Below, in pieces: positions 50,640 to 61,709 of a stretch of DNA of 64,000 nt (positions within the stretch are counted from its first letter, which is position 1; the number at the start of each line of letters is the position of its first letter). The stretch lies in contig JAHFSA010000003.1 in assembly GCA_023265995.1 (NCBI GenBank), positions 62,001 to 126,000 on the forward strand, written 5' to 3'. Made by a program: the position numbers and the translations under genes. The notes below the pieces were generated by a model. The model was not told the origin of the DNA. It searched no databases and worked only from the letters and a program-made list of their open reading frames with translations. This DNA is from Perlucidibaca sp. Lineage in GTDB: Bacteria > Pseudomonadota > Gammaproteobacteria > Pseudomonadales > Moraxellaceae.

Positions 50640-51277
50640 GCCGCTCCGCCTTGCTGGAAGTCTATCCAGCGATTGAAGTTGGCGAATGCCGCCTCGTCGT
50701 GGCTCAGGTCCACGATCACGGCGCCGCGCTCGCGGCACCAGACATGCACGCGGTGCTCGCCGCCTTCGAGACTGGTGCGCAGATCGGCCACCAGCGACTT
50801 GTGCATGAGCAGATGCAGCCAGTGCGTCTGTTCGCTGCTCCAGGCCACGGCCAGGCGCGCGTCGGTGCCGGCGAGCTGCAGGCCCTGCCAGAGATGCAGA
50901 CCCAGTTGCGGCGGCAGGCAGGGCGTGTCGACCGGAGTCACCAGTATCCAGTCCCGTTGCGGCGTGGCGTCGCGCAGTCGCGGCAGCGCCGAGGCCAGTC
51001 CGGCGAGCGGGCCGGGTGTGCCGGGCCAGTCATCCGGCACCACGGCGGCAATGCGGCCGCTGTCCAGCCAGGGCTGGTAGCGTTCGAGATGGCGGTTGGC
51101 ACTGACCCAGACTTCGGCGACCTGGGGTGTCAGCCGTTCCAGCACATGCTCGAACAGCGGTCGTTCCTGCCAGGGCAGCCAGGCCTTGTCCTCGCCATCG
51201 ACGCGCTGGCCGGCACCGCCGGCGAGAATGAGCCCGGTCAGTGGCGGGCAGGGTGGGAATTCATGGTTCGTGGCCAT
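50636..51277 (-). CDS. mobA: Molybdenum cofactor guanylyltransferase
   Basis: MobA joins GMP to molybdopterin-Mo to form the guanine dinucleotide cofactor. The 213-residue product has the nucleotide-binding start LTGLILAGGAGQRVDGEDKAWLPWQERPLFEHVLERL, the VPDDWPGTPGPLAGLASALPRL segment and WILVTPVDTPCLPPQL with the metal-binding Asp. The usual GG-DKGL stretch is DGEDKAW here, a visible deviation. The C-terminal FANFNRWIDFQ matches the NxNTPED-like end loosely. It is divergent from the helicase gene. Confidence 0.88.
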   Translation of the reverse strand: MATNHEFPPCPPLTGLILAGGAGQRVDGEDKAWLPWQERPLFEHVLERLTPQVAEVWVSANRHLERYQPWLDSGRIAAVVPDDWPGTPGPLAGLASALPRLRDATPQRDWILVTPVDTPCLPPQLGLHLWQGLQLAGTDARLAVAWSSEQTHWLHLLMHKSLVADLRTSLEGGEHRVHVWCRERGAVIVDLSHDEAAFANFNRWIDFQQGGAA

Positions 51278-51331
51278 CTTGAGGTCGGCTCCTTTGCTAC
51301 ACTCCCTATGCTAACCCTTTGAGCCCGCCGC

Positions 51332-53370
<2,039 letters not shown>

Positions 53371-53374
<4 letters not shown>

Positions 53375-54114
53375 ATCTGCTGGCCCTGGAAACCGCCACC
53401 GAGCATTGCTCGGTCGCGCTCTTGCGCATCACGGCCGATGGCGGCCATGAGGTGCTTGCCCGTCGTCTGCACGCGCCGCGCCAGCAGACCGAGCTCATCC
53501 TGCCCATGGTCGACGAAGTCCTGGCCGAGGCCGGGCTGGCGCTGACCGCGCTGACCGCGCTGGCCTATTCCTGTGGTCCCGGCGCCTTCACCGGCGTGCG
53601 CATTGCCGCCGCCGTGGCGCAGGGGCTGGCGCTGGGCGCCGACCTGCCGGTGCTGCCGGTGTCCAGTCTGCAGACCCTGGCCCAGGGCGCGCATCGCGTG
53701 CATGGCGCGCGTGCGGTGCTGGCCAGCTTCGACGCACGCATGCAGGAAATCTATGCCGGTGCCTATCTGCTCGATGCCCACGGTCTGATGCAGCCGCAGA
53801 TCGCCGAGGTGGCGACCCGCCCCGGCGATCTGCCCGAGGCCCTGTGTCTGGCCTGGGCGACCCTGGTGGATGCCGCGCTCTCGCCCGAGCAGGCTGCCGC
53901 CTCGGTTGGCGCCGGTTCCGGCTGGGGCACCTATGCCGATGTCCTGCGCCCGCAGCTGCCGGTGGCCGCGGTCAATGCCGATCTGCCGCCGGATGCCGAG
54001 GATGTCGCCATCCTGGCCCGCCCGCAGGTGCTGGCCGGACGTGCGCTGGCACCGGAACTGGCCCTGCCGGTCTATCTGCGTGACGATGTCTGGAAGAAGC
54101 TGCCGGGACGCTGA
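53371..54114 (+). CDS. tsaB: tRNA threonylcarbamoyladenosine biosynthesis protein TsaB
   Basis: TsaB is the non-catalytic partner of TsaD in t6A37 tRNA modification. The 247-residue product has MNLLALETATEHCSVALL, the helix-forming QQTELILPMVDEVLAEAGLALTALTALAYSCGPGAFTGVRIAAAVAQGLALGADLPVLPVSSLQTLAQGA signature, and the ARMQEIYAGAYL segment. It overlaps the yoaA stop by four bases (ATGA), the same gene pair seen in E. coli. Confidence 0.95.
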
Positions 54115-54122
54115 CAGGAAGC

Positions 54123-54590
54123 ATGAGCATGAGCACAACGCTGAACTGGGACCATCCGAACCCGCACACCCTCGAGGTGGGCGTCGAGGACTGCCATATC
54201 GATGTCATGCGCCACACCAACAATGTGGTGTACCTGCAATGGCTGGAGGCGGTGGCCTGGTCACATTCGCAGTCGCTGGGTCTGGGCCCGGCCGAATACG
54301 AAGCGCTGGGGCATGGCATGGTGGTGCGTCAGCACGAGCTCAACTACCTGCAGGCCACCCGTCTCGGCGAGCGCCTCATGCTGGCGACCTGGCTGACCCG
54401 GGTCGACAAGCTCTCGACCTGGCGCAGCTACCAGTTCATTCGTCTCGATGACGGCCAGACGGTATTCCGCGGCAGCACCCACTTCGTTTGTGTCGACATC
54501 GCCGAAGGCCGCATCCGGCGCATGCCGGCCGAGTTCCACAAGGCCTATGCCGCTGCCGCGCTGCCGGCCGATCCGGCGGCGGCGCAATAA
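54123..54590 (+). CDS. Acyl-CoA thioesterase (4HBT hotdog family)
   Basis: The 155-residue hotdog-fold protein has a 4HBT pattern: HTLEVGVEDCHIDVMRHTNNVVYLQWLEAVAWSHSQSLG, with the HxNN segment and substrate-site region typical of YbgC-like thioesterases, then VVRQHELNYLQATRLGERLMLATWLTRVDKLSTWRSYQFIR. It probably hydrolyses an acyl-CoA or acyl-ACP; the substrate is unknown. It starts eight bases after tsaB. Confidence 0.87.
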   Translation: MSMSTTLNWDHPNPHTLEVGVEDCHIDVMRHTNNVVYLQWLEAVAWSHSQSLGLGPAEYEALGHGMVVRQHELNYLQATRLGERLMLATWLTRVDKLSTWRSYQFIRLDDGQTVFRGSTHFVCVDIAEGRIRRMPAEFHKAYAAAALPADPAAAQ

Positions 54591-54616
54591 TCTTTTTCCA
54601 TACGAGGAGTTAGCTG

Positions 54617-55429
54617 ATGGATGTCACCCTGGCCTGGCAGGCCCTGATCATGGGTCTGGTCGAGGGCATTACCGAGTTCCTGCCGATCTCGAGCACGGGG
54701 CATCTCATCCTGACGGCGGCCTGGCTGGACTTCTGGACCGAGGACAAGCGTGCGGTTTTCGAAGTCGCCATCCAGCTCGGTGCCATTCTCTCGGTCTGCT
54801 ACGAATACCGCCTGCGCCTCTGGGGCGTGGCCAGCCAGCTCAACCAGCCACGTTCGCAGCGCTTCGTCGTCAATGTCATGGTGGCCTTCCTGCCGGCGGC
54901 CATCCTCGGCTTCCTCTTCCTGAAGGCGATCAAGGCACACTTCTTCAACCCGACTTCGGTGGCCATAGCGCTCATCGTCGGCGGTCTGGTCATTCTCTGG
55001 GCCGAACGCCGGCAGCACACGGTGCGCGTGCACAGCGTCGATGACATGGACTGGAGTGATGCCCTCAAGATCGGTCTGGCGCAGTGCCTGGCGCTGATCC
55101 CGGGCACCTCGCGCAGCGGCGCCACCATCATCGGCGGTCTGCTCTTCGGCATGTCGCGCACGGTCGCCGCCGAGTTCTCGTTCTTCCTCGCCATCCCGAC
55201 CATGTTCGCCGCCACGCTCTACGACAGCTACAAGCACCGCGACCTTTTCGCCTGGGCCGACATGCCGGTCATCGCCGTCGGCTTCGTGGTTTCCTTCGTG
55301 GTGGCGCTGCTGGTCATACGCGCGCTCATGCGCTTCATCACCCGCCACGATTTCACCGTGTTCGCCTGGTATCGCATCGCCTTTGGTGCCGCCATCCTGC
55401 TCGGCCTCGGCGGCAGCGCGTGGGCCTGA
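54617..55429 (+). CDS. uppP: Undecaprenyl-diphosphatase
   Basis: UppP (BacA) dephosphorylates undecaprenyl diphosphate to recycle the cell-wall lipid carrier; high dosage is known to give bacitracin resistance. The 270-residue polytopic membrane protein has the catalytic motifs [24 protein letters not shown] and [45 protein letters not shown] ribosome binding site precedes the ATG. Its end overlaps the GTG start of rsmJ by ten bases. Confidence 0.97.
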   Translation: MDVTLAWQALIMGLVEGITEFLPISSTGHLILTAAWLDFWTEDKRAVFEVAIQLGAILSVCYEYRLRLWGVASQLNQPRSQRFVVNVMVAFLPAAILGFLFLKAIKAHFFNPTSVAIALIVGGLVILWAERRQHTVRVHSVDDMDWSDALKIGLAQCLALIPGTSRSGATIIGGLLFGMSRTVAAEFSFFLAIPTMFAATLYDSYKHRDLFAWADMPVIAVGFVVSFVVALLVIRALMRFITRHDFTVFAWYRIAFGAAILLGLGGSAWA

Positions 55430-56238
55430 GCCGGCTCTGCCATCTCGCGGGGGACCTGTCGCTGGCGGCGCGCGCCGCCGAGCTGGCCGTCCGCCTGGGT
55501 CTGACGGCAGTGGCCCTGCCCGAGCGCAAGGCCTTGCTGCCGGGTCGTCACGATGCCGTCGAGTCGCTGCAGCCGGTGCTCTGGCTGGATGCCGCCGGCC
55601 TGGCCCTGCAAGCCATCGAGAAGCCGCTGCCGGCGCCGATCCGTGTCGATTTCTCTTCCGATGCCATGGGCTGGCGCACGCGTGGCGGTGGCGGCGGGGA
55701 GGCCGTGGTCAGGGCCTGCGGCGTCAAGGCCGGCAACGCCATCCGCGTGCTCGATGCCACTGCCGGTCTGGGTCGTGATGCCTGGCTGCTTGCCCATGTC
55801 GGTGCCGATGTCGTCTGCTGCGAGCGTTCGCCGATCATCCAGGCGCTGCTGCAGGATGGTCTGCGTCGTGCCGCCCTCGACCCCGCCTGTGCCGCCATTT
55901 CGGCTCGCCTGCATCTGCACACGGGATCATCGCTGGAGCTGCTGCGCGACATGGCCGCGCTGCCGGTGGCGGAGCGCCCGGAGACGGTCTATCTCGACCC
56001 CATGTTCCCGCATCGCGAGAAGTCGGCACTGGTGAAGATAGACATGCGTCTGTTTCGTGATGTCGTCGGTGAAGATCCCGATGCCGATGCCCTGCTGGCC
56101 GCGGCGCGCGCCGTGGCGACGCGAAGGGTGGTGGTGAAGCGGCCGAAGCATGCGCCGGATCTGGGCGGTGTCGAACCGCATCAGCGCATGCTGGGGCAGA
56201 GCAGCCGGTTCGATCTGTACGCGCCAGTGACCGGCTGA
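55420..56238 (+). CDS. rsmJ: 16S rRNA (guanine1516-N2)-methyltransferase
   Basis: RsmJ methylates G1516 of 16S rRNA using S-adenosylmethionine. The C-terminal two thirds match closely: [61 protein letters not shown], the SAM-binding [47 protein letters not shown] and [12 protein letters not shown]. The track ORF starts far inside uppP. A GTG overlapping the uppP end gives 272 residues with an N-terminal strand-helix region as in E. coli (250); exact start is uncertain. Confidence 0.93.
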   Translation: MGLSRLCHLAGDLSLAARAAELAVRLGLTAVALPERKALLPGRHDAVESLQPVLWLDAAGLALQAIEKPLPAPIRVDFSSDAMGWRTRGGGGGEAVVRACGVKAGNAIRVLDATAGLGRDAWLLAHVGADVVCCERSPIIQALLQDGLRRAALDPACAAISARLHLHTGSSLELLRDMAALPVAERPETVYLDPMFPHREKSALVKIDMRLFRDVVGEDPDADALLAAARAVATRRVVVKRPKHAPDLGGVEPHQRMLGQSSRFDLYAPVTG

Positions 56239-56245
56239 GCCGGCT

Positions 56246-56644
56246 TCAGGGCATCTCTTCCTCGTACAGCTCGGCCGCGCCCTCAAGCGTCAGCCAGGCC
56301 TGCTTGTGCCTGACCCAGGAGTGCCGGCTCGGGACCAGACCCGGATCGCCTTCCAGTGTGCCGACCGGGATCACCACGATGCCCGGTGCCTTCTCCAGTT
56401 CGCTGAACACGGGTGAGCCGCAATCGCCGCAGAAGTGTCGCGTCACGCTCCGGCCGGACTCACCGATGGTGCTGTGACTCCTCGGCGTGCCGGTCAGATG
56501 GAACTTCTCGCGCTTCATCAGCGTGAAGTAGCTGAAGGCGCTGCCGGTCTGTCGCTGACAATCCCTGCAATGGCAGGCGAAGGTCATCCTCGGCGCCGTG
56601 TCGAGAACGTAGCGGATGTTTCCGCAGAGGCAGCGACCTTGCAT
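56246..56644 (-). CDS. GFA family protein (glutathione-dependent formaldehyde-activating type)
   Basis: The 132-residue product has the zinc-binding pattern of the GFA/CENP-V fold: GRCLCGNIRYVL, FACHCRDCQRQTGSAFSYFT and RHFCGDCGSPVF. Members of this family bind zinc; only some act with glutathione and formaldehyde, so substrate is not assigned. It is convergent with rsmJ (seven bases apart) and lies 21 bases after plsB on the same strand. Confidence 0.93.
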   Translation of the reverse strand: MQGRCLCGNIRYVLDTAPRMTFACHCRDCQRQTGSAFSYFTLMKREKFHLTGTPRSHSTIGESGRSVTRHFCGDCGSPVFSELEKAPGIVVIPVGTLEGDPGLVPSRHSWVRHKQAWLTLEGAAELYEEEMP

Positions 56645-56665
56645 GCAGGGCTCCCGGGCGGCCTG

Positions 56666-59203
56666 TCAGGCCGCCTTGCTCTTCTTGCTGGCCTTCTTCG
56701 CCGCTGCCTGCTCCAGGGCCTGCAGCGCGCTGGCGACTTCCTCGTCGGTGATCAGCGTCACCTGCAGCACGGCCTGGCGGATACCGCTGGGCAGTACTTC
56801 CAGTGCTTCCTCGGCGAGCGTGGTGAGACGCTTGTCGAACACCAGCTGGCCCTGCGGCGTGGCGCTGAGGAAGCCCAGGCTCTTCAGGGTGTCGAGGAAG
56901 TTGCGGAACAGGGCCTTGTCGAAGAACTCCGGCGCGCTGAACTCGCGCACGAAGGACAGGCGCTGGGCCAGCAGGTGGCAGAGCTCTTCCAGCTGCTGCT
57001 GGGTGAGCTTGCCGGAGCCGCGCTGGCTGAGGATGGTGATGGTCATGTGGTAGCGCACCAGCGTCTGCCGCAGGGCACGGCTGAGGATGTGCAGGCGCGC
57101 ATGCTCGAGGCTGCTGGCCGCCGGTGCGATGTAGGCGCCGTTGGGCTTGCGCTGGATCAGACCCTGGGCTTCGAGGGCGGCGAGATAGGCATTCACCACG
57201 CCTTCCAGCTCGGCATCGCTCCAGACCATGAACAGTTCGGAACGCAGGAACGGATAGACCGAGCGCACCATGTGCAGGGCCTGCGCCGGCGTGGTCTCGC
57301 GCCGCTGCAGCAGGACCACGGCAAGCAGCGAGGGCAGGGCGAACAGGTGCAGCGTGTTGTTGCGGAAGTAGGTCATCAGCACGCCTTCTTCCTCCTGCAG
57401 ATAGAGCAGGTCGCCGAGCGGATGCTTGCGGCGCTGCAGAATCTTCAGCTCTTCGCCATAGGCCACCATGGCCGGGCCGTCGAGGTCGGTGATGGTGACG
57501 CGGCTGCTGTAGGGCACGGCCTGGAGCAGAGCCTTGCTGAGCGTCACCTGTTCGGCCAGCTGCTCTTCGTCGATGGCGTGCTTGGGCGTCGACAGCAGCA
57601 CCAGGCTGAGCAGGTTGATCGGGTTCACGTCGGCGCTGGCGTTGATGTGCGTGGTGATGGCCTGGCCCAGGTACTGCGAGGTCTTGATGAACTCGGGACG
57701 CTCGGCGGCATCGGTATCGACGCGCCAGCCCGGCATCTGCTGGTCGAGCACATCGTTGAGATAGATCGGCTCGCCGAAGCTGAGATGGACCTTGCCGAAG
57801 ACCTTCTGCAGCTTGCGCACCGACATGGCCAGCGCGAACAGGTTTTCCTTTTCCTTGGGCTTGCCCAGCAGCTCGCCGATATAGGTCGAGCCTTCCATCA
57901 GCTTTTCGTAGCCGATGTAGGCCGGGATGAACACCAGCGGGCGGTTGTGGTCGCGCAGATAGCTGCGCAGCGTCATGTTGACCATGCCGAGCTTGGCCGA
58001 GAGCAGACGGCCGGTGCGGCTGCGGCCACCTTCCACGAAGTATTCGATCGGGAAGCCGCCGCTCATGATCTGGTGCAGGTATTCGTGGAAGACGGCACCG
58101 TAGAGGAAGTTGTCCTTGAAGGTGCGACGCAGGAAGAAGGCTCCGGCGCGCCGCAGGATGCTGCCCACCACCGGCATGTTGAGGTTGGCGCCGGCGGCGA
58201 TGTGCGGCGTCATGTAGCCGCGCGTGAAGATCACGTAGGACAGCAGCAGGTAGTCGATGTGGCTGCGATGGCAGGGCACATAGATGACCTCGTGGTCGGT
58301 GGCGTGCTTCTCGACGGTCTCGAAGTGATGCACGGTGACGCCGTTGTAGAGGCGCGTCCAGAGCCAGGTCAGGAAGGTCTTGAGCGCGTTCACCACCGGA
58401 TACGAATAGTCCGAGGCGATCTCGTTGGCGTAGAGGCGGGCACGTGCTTCGGCGACTTCACGGGTGACGCCGCGCTCCTGCATTTCACGGGCGATGCTGG
58501 CCTGCACCGGCTCGGCGCGGATGATCTCGTTGAGCAGGGTGCGGCGGTGCGACATGTCGGGGCCGATGGCGGCGGTGCGTTCGCGGCGGAAATGCACGCG
58601 CAGCACGCGTCCGACCTTGCGCACGGCGAGCTCGGGCGTGGTGTCGCTGGTGCAGAACTGGCGCAGCGACAGCGGCGCATTGATCTTCACCATGGTGTTG
58701 CGGCCGTGCAGCAGGATGATGATGATCTGCTTGAGCACGGTGGGCGTGGCCCAGGAATCGGCGAAGAGGGCGCGGAACCAGGAGCTTTCCTTGTCCGGCG
58801 AGCGGCCCCAGAGAATGCTGACCGGCACCAGCTGCACATCCAGGGTCGGGTCGGTGTAGACGGCATTGACCAGTGCTTCCAGGCGCGGCGAGTGCTGGTG
58901 GCGCGGACGCGTCAGCGGGCCGGGCTGTTCGCCGCGGGTCAGGCACAGCAGCGAGTGCTTCTCGCGCAGGCCGAAGCCGCGCATGGAGCGCAGCGGGCGA
59001 TGCAGGTTGAGCTTGGTGGCTTCGGTTTCGAGCACCAGCACATTGGACAGCAGGCGGTTCTGCAGCACGTAGCAGATGGGCTTTTCGGGGTCGATGCCAA
59101 GCAGCTTGAGGTCATTCGGCAGCACCTGGGTGCGCACCCAGAGGTACATCACTTTTCGAGTCAACAGCCGGAAAAGTCGATCGAGTCCGAACCAGCTAAG
59201 CAT
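56666..59203 (-). CDS. plsB: Glycerol-3-phosphate 1-O-acyltransferase PlsB
   Basis: PlsB acylates the sn-1 position of glycerol-3-phosphate at the inner membrane, starting phospholipid synthesis. The protein has the acyltransferase motifs HEVIYVPCHRSHIDYLLLSYVIFTRGY (HX4D catalytic pair), GAFFLRRTFKDNFLYGAVFHEYLHQIMSGGFPIEYFVEGGRSRTGRLLSAKLGMV and LVFIPAYIGYEKLMEGSTYIGELLGKPKEKENLF. The track ORF begins 17 codons earlier. I chose MLSWFGLDRLFRLLTRK, with AGGGAC seven bases before it, giving 845 residues. The C-terminal Lys/Ala tail (AAAKKASKKSKAA) is charged. An extended -10-like TGTTACACT lies about 95 bases upstream. Confidence 0.95.
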   Translation of the reverse strand: MLSWFGLDRLFRLLTRKVMYLWVRTQVLPNDLKLLGIDPEKPICYVLQNRLLSNVLVLETEATKLNLHRPLRSMRGFGLREKHSLLCLTRGEQPGPLTRPRHQHSPRLEALVNAVYTDPTLDVQLVPVSILWGRSPDKESSWFRALFADSWATPTVLKQIIIILLHGRNTMVKINAPLSLRQFCTSDTTPELAVRKVGRVLRVHFRRERTAAIGPDMSHRRTLLNEIIRAEPVQASIAREMQERGVTREVAEARARLYANEIASDYSYPVVNALKTFLTWLWTRLYNGVTVHHFETVEKHATDHEVIYVPCHRSHIDYLLLSYVIFTRGYMTPHIAAGANLNMPVVGSILRRAGAFFLRRTFKDNFLYGAVFHEYLHQIMSGGFPIEYFVEGGRSRTGRLLSAKLGMVNMTLRSYLRDHNRPLVFIPAYIGYEKLMEGSTYIGELLGKPKEKENLFALAMSVRKLQKVFGKVHLSFGEPIYLNDVLDQQMPGWRVDTDAAERPEFIKTSQYLGQAITTHINASADVNPINLLSLVLLSTPKHAIDEEQLAEQVTLSKALLQAVPYSSRVTITDLDGPAMVAYGEELKILQRRKHPLGDLLYLQEEEGVLMTYFRNNTLHLFALPSLLAVVLLQRRETTPAQALHMVRSVYPFLRSELFMVWSDAELEGVVNAYLAALEAQGLIQRKPNGAYIAPAASSLEHARLHILSRALRQTLVRYHMTITILSQRGSGKLTQQQLEELCHLLAQRLSFVREFSAPEFFDKALFRNFLDTLKSLGFLSATPQGQLVFDKRLTTLAEEALEVLPSGIRQAVLQVTLITDEEVASALQALEQAAAKKASKKSKAA

Positions 59204-59376
59204 AAATGTCCCTGCCCGGTGAAAGTGGCGTCCTGCGGTCGTGGGGCGTGTCATGCTGCGCCCTCTCTATGTTGCCGCAGGCACGAGAGTTGTCGGCAGT
59301 GTAACAAAACCGGGACAATTGCAGCCTGTCTTCCATCGGCTGCTGTTGGCGCTTTGCCCAGAAATCAGGAGTTTCC

Positions 59377-60258
59377 ATGTCGAATGTCATGCACGAGCTG
59401 CTCAGCCTGCTGGATCTTGAAGCGCTGGAGATCAATCTCTTTCGCGGCCAGAGCCACAACTACTTCGGCAAGAATGCCTTTGGCGGCCAGGTCCTCGGCC
59501 AGGCCCTGGTGGCAGCCGGCCGCACCGTGGACAACGGCCATCTCGCGCACTCGCTGCATGCCTATTTCCTGCGCCCTGGCGATGCTGCCGCGCCCATCGT
59601 CTATTCGGTCGAGCGCGTGCGTGACGGCAAGAGCTTCACCACGCGCACGGTCAAGGCCATCCAGCATGGCGAGATCATCTTCACCATGATGGCGTCGTTC
59701 GCGATCGCCGAGGACGGCTTCGATCACCAGTTCCCCATGCCCGATGCACCGGCGCCGGAAACGCTGAAGAGCGAGCTCGAGCTGCGCCGGCTGGTGGCGC
59801 CGTTCCTGCCCGAGAAGCAGCGCTTCTTCATGGAGCAGGAACGTCCCATCGAGCTGCGCCCCATCGACCCGGTCAACCCGTTCGCGCTGGAAGCGCGCGA
59901 GCCCAGGCGCGCGCACTGGATGAAGGCGCAGATGGCGTTGCCGGATGATCCCTTCCTGCATCAGTGCATCCTGGCGTTCTCGTCCGACTTCGCGCTCATG
60001 GGCACGGCCATGCTGCCGCATGCCGCCCACTTCATGCAGCCGGAAATGCAATGCGCCAGCATCGACCACGCCATGTGGTTCCACCGGCCCTTCCGCATGG
60101 ATGAGTGGCTGCTCTACAGCATGGATTCGCCGTCGGCCTCATCGGCCAAGGGCATCAATCGCGGTCTGATTCACACGCGTGATGGCGTGCTGGTGGCGTC
60201 GACGGCGCAGGAAGGCCTGATTCGCCGTCATGCCAAGGCGGCGCCGGCCCAGGGCTGA
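59377..60258 (+). CDS. tesB: Acyl-CoA thioesterase II
   Basis: TesB hydrolyses medium- and long-chain acyl-CoA. The 293-residue double-hotdog protein begins MSNVMHELLSLLDLEALEINLFRGQSHNYFGKNAFGGQVLGQALVAAGRTV and has HSLHAYFLRPGDAAAPIVYSVERVRDGKSFTTRTVKAIQHGEIIFTMMASF and ASIDHAMWFHRPFRMDEWLLYSMDSPSASSAKGINRGLIHTRDGVLVASTAQEGLIR, which carry the conserved Asp and Gln active-site residues. AGGAG precedes the ATG. It is divergent from plsB. Confidence 0.96.
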   Translation: MSNVMHELLSLLDLEALEINLFRGQSHNYFGKNAFGGQVLGQALVAAGRTVDNGHLAHSLHAYFLRPGDAAAPIVYSVERVRDGKSFTTRTVKAIQHGEIIFTMMASFAIAEDGFDHQFPMPDAPAPETLKSELELRRLVAPFLPEKQRFFMEQERPIELRPIDPVNPFALEAREPRRAHWMKAQMALPDDPFLHQCILAFSSDFALMGTAMLPHAAHFMQPEMQCASIDHAMWFHRPFRMDEWLLYSMDSPSASSAKGINRGLIHTRDGVLVASTAQEGLIRRHAKAAPAQG

Positions 60259-60307
60259 GCCGGCTTTTTCAACCGGGGTTTTCAGCGAGTTTTCCAGCCG
60301 GCCTGTT

Positions 60308-61510
60308 TCAGCCGGCCTGGTCGGTCTTGCGGAAGGCGACGACGTTGCTGCGCGGAGCCAGGTCGGGGCGCAGGAATTCGCGCAGCTCGACTTCGCGCTC
60401 GCGGGCTTCGTTGTAGCCCAGATCCATCAGCGCCTGGGTGTAGGGCGCCTCGAACAGCAGATAGCTGAGCAGGTTGGACCCGCTGCGCCTGTACATGCCC
60501 GAACCGCGCACGAAGTAGCCTATGGAGCGCGGCAGGGTGTGGGCATAGCGTGCTGCCAGTTCTTCTATGCGTGCCAGCTGCGGCGTCAGCACCATGTACT
60601 GCACCGGCTTCAGCGCCGTCGTTTCCGCGGCCTCGGGCGAGAGCAGGCCGAGGGTCTGGTTGATGCGGTGCATGCGCTCGAGGTCCATCTCCAGTGTGTC
60701 CACGAAGGAACTGGTCATGATGTGACCGATGATCTGCGCCAGACTGGGGTAGGAGCTGGCCATGCGCCGGGTATGGTCGCCGCTGGTGCTGCCGGCGCCG
60801 ATCACCAGGATGCGGCGCGCGCCCAGATGCAGGGCGGGGCTCACCGGGGCGAGTTGACGCAGGGCCCCGTCGCCATAGTATTCATCGTCGATGGAGACCG
60901 CCGGGAACAGCAGCGGAATTGCGCTCGATGCCATGAGGTGATCCATGCTGAGCTCGCAGCGCTGGCCGCGACGGCGGGCGCGAGCCCAGTCGGACAGGTC
61001 TTCGGCTCCCTGGAAGAAACTCACCGAGTCGCCGCGCGAGTAGCTGCACACGGTCAGGCAGAGTGCGCGCAGATGTCCGGCCTGGATGGATGAGGACAGG
61101 CGGCGCAGGTCGACGTTGTCGCCGAGCAGCTGACGCAGCGGCGAATTGTCCAGCAGCGACACCGGAGCCTTCTTGTTGAACATGCCGAAGGCCAGGTTGC
61201 TGAGCCAGCGCAGGGCTGCGCCAACCACGCCGGGCCAGTCGGTGCGATAGACCTGGGAGCAGTCGAAACCGGACCAGACATCACGCAGGTGATTCACACC
61301 CTCGCTGAAGCAGGCGGCATGCACGGCCAGGTTGGCGGCATTGATGGCGCCGGCGGAAGTGCCGCAGATGATGGGGAAGGGATTGCCGCAGGATTCCGGC
61401 ATCATTTCCGAGATGGCTTGCAGTACGCCCACCTGGTAGGCGGCGCGGGCACCGCCACCGGACAGCACCAGCGCTGTCGGTCCCGGCAGGGGTGAAGCAT
61501 CTGTTTCCAT
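60308..61510 (-). CDS. Patatin-like phospholipase
   Basis: The 400-residue product has the patatin oxyanion motif LVLSGGGARAAYQVGVLQAI, the nucleophile elbow ICGTSAGAINAANLA (GxSxG) and a DGA dyad (DEYYGDGALRQLAPVSPAL). It is predicted to be a Ser-Asp lipid acyl hydrolase. No signal peptide is visible. The C-terminal region (SYLLFEAPYTQALMDLGYNEARERE) is shared with bacterial patatins of this length. Its substrate and location are unknown. It is convergent with tesB; the 11-base repeat CAGCCGGCCTG occurs twice at their junction. Confidence 0.93.
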   Translation of the reverse strand: METDASPLPGPTALVLSGGGARAAYQVGVLQAISEMMPESCGNPFPIICGTSAGAINAANLAVHAACFSEGVNHLRDVWSGFDCSQVYRTDWPGVVGAALRWLSNLAFGMFNKKAPVSLLDNSPLRQLLGDNVDLRRLSSSIQAGHLRALCLTVCSYSRGDSVSFFQGAEDLSDWARARRRGQRCELSMDHLMASSAIPLLFPAVSIDDEYYGDGALRQLAPVSPALHLGARRILVIGAGSTSGDHTRRMASSYPSLAQIIGHIMTSSFVDTLEMDLERMHRINQTLGLLSPEAAETTALKPVQYMVLTPQLARIEELAARYAHTLPRSIGYFVRGSGMYRRSGSNLLSYLLFEAPYTQALMDLGYNEAREREVELREFLRPDLAPRSNVVAFRKTDQAG

Positions 61511-61709
61511 GACTCGGCCCTCGCATCAGCCAGCCGGCCAGGTCTGCTCCGGCTTTACAGTTCCGACTCTGTTCCGCTTTCCCGGGCCTGACAAGTAAGC
61601 ATCGACGAAAGGTGTGTCGGCTTTTTGTCGCACGTGTAAACGTCCGGAGGGCTGTAGACCCTGCCTTGTGAGGCCCCTATGCTGTAGGAATCGTCCCCGG
61701 AATTTCCTC
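61511..61709. other. Intergenic region upstream of the BtuCD-type genes
   Basis: This 199-base gap separates the divergent patatin gene from the importer genes. I looked for a B12-box (GCCACTG) of a cobalamin riboswitch and did not find one. I also saw no clear Fur box. TTGTGA near the right end is a possible -35 element, but no convincing -10 follows at normal spacing. Confidence 0.4.

Noticed and set aside
56435-59689. 1084-residue plus-strand ORF opposite plsB
   Set aside because: It is antisense to the well-supported plsB gene and has the same shadow composition (runs of Q, H, L, A, G).
60295-60318. Direct repeat CAGCCGGCCTG as a mobile-element footprint
   Set aside because: Only two copies, in a GC-rich convergent gene junction and within the end of the patatin gene; chance is sufficient.
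61511-61709. Cobalamin riboswitch before the BtuCD-type genes
   Set aside because: No B12-box-like GCCACTG and no convincing multi-stem core were seen.
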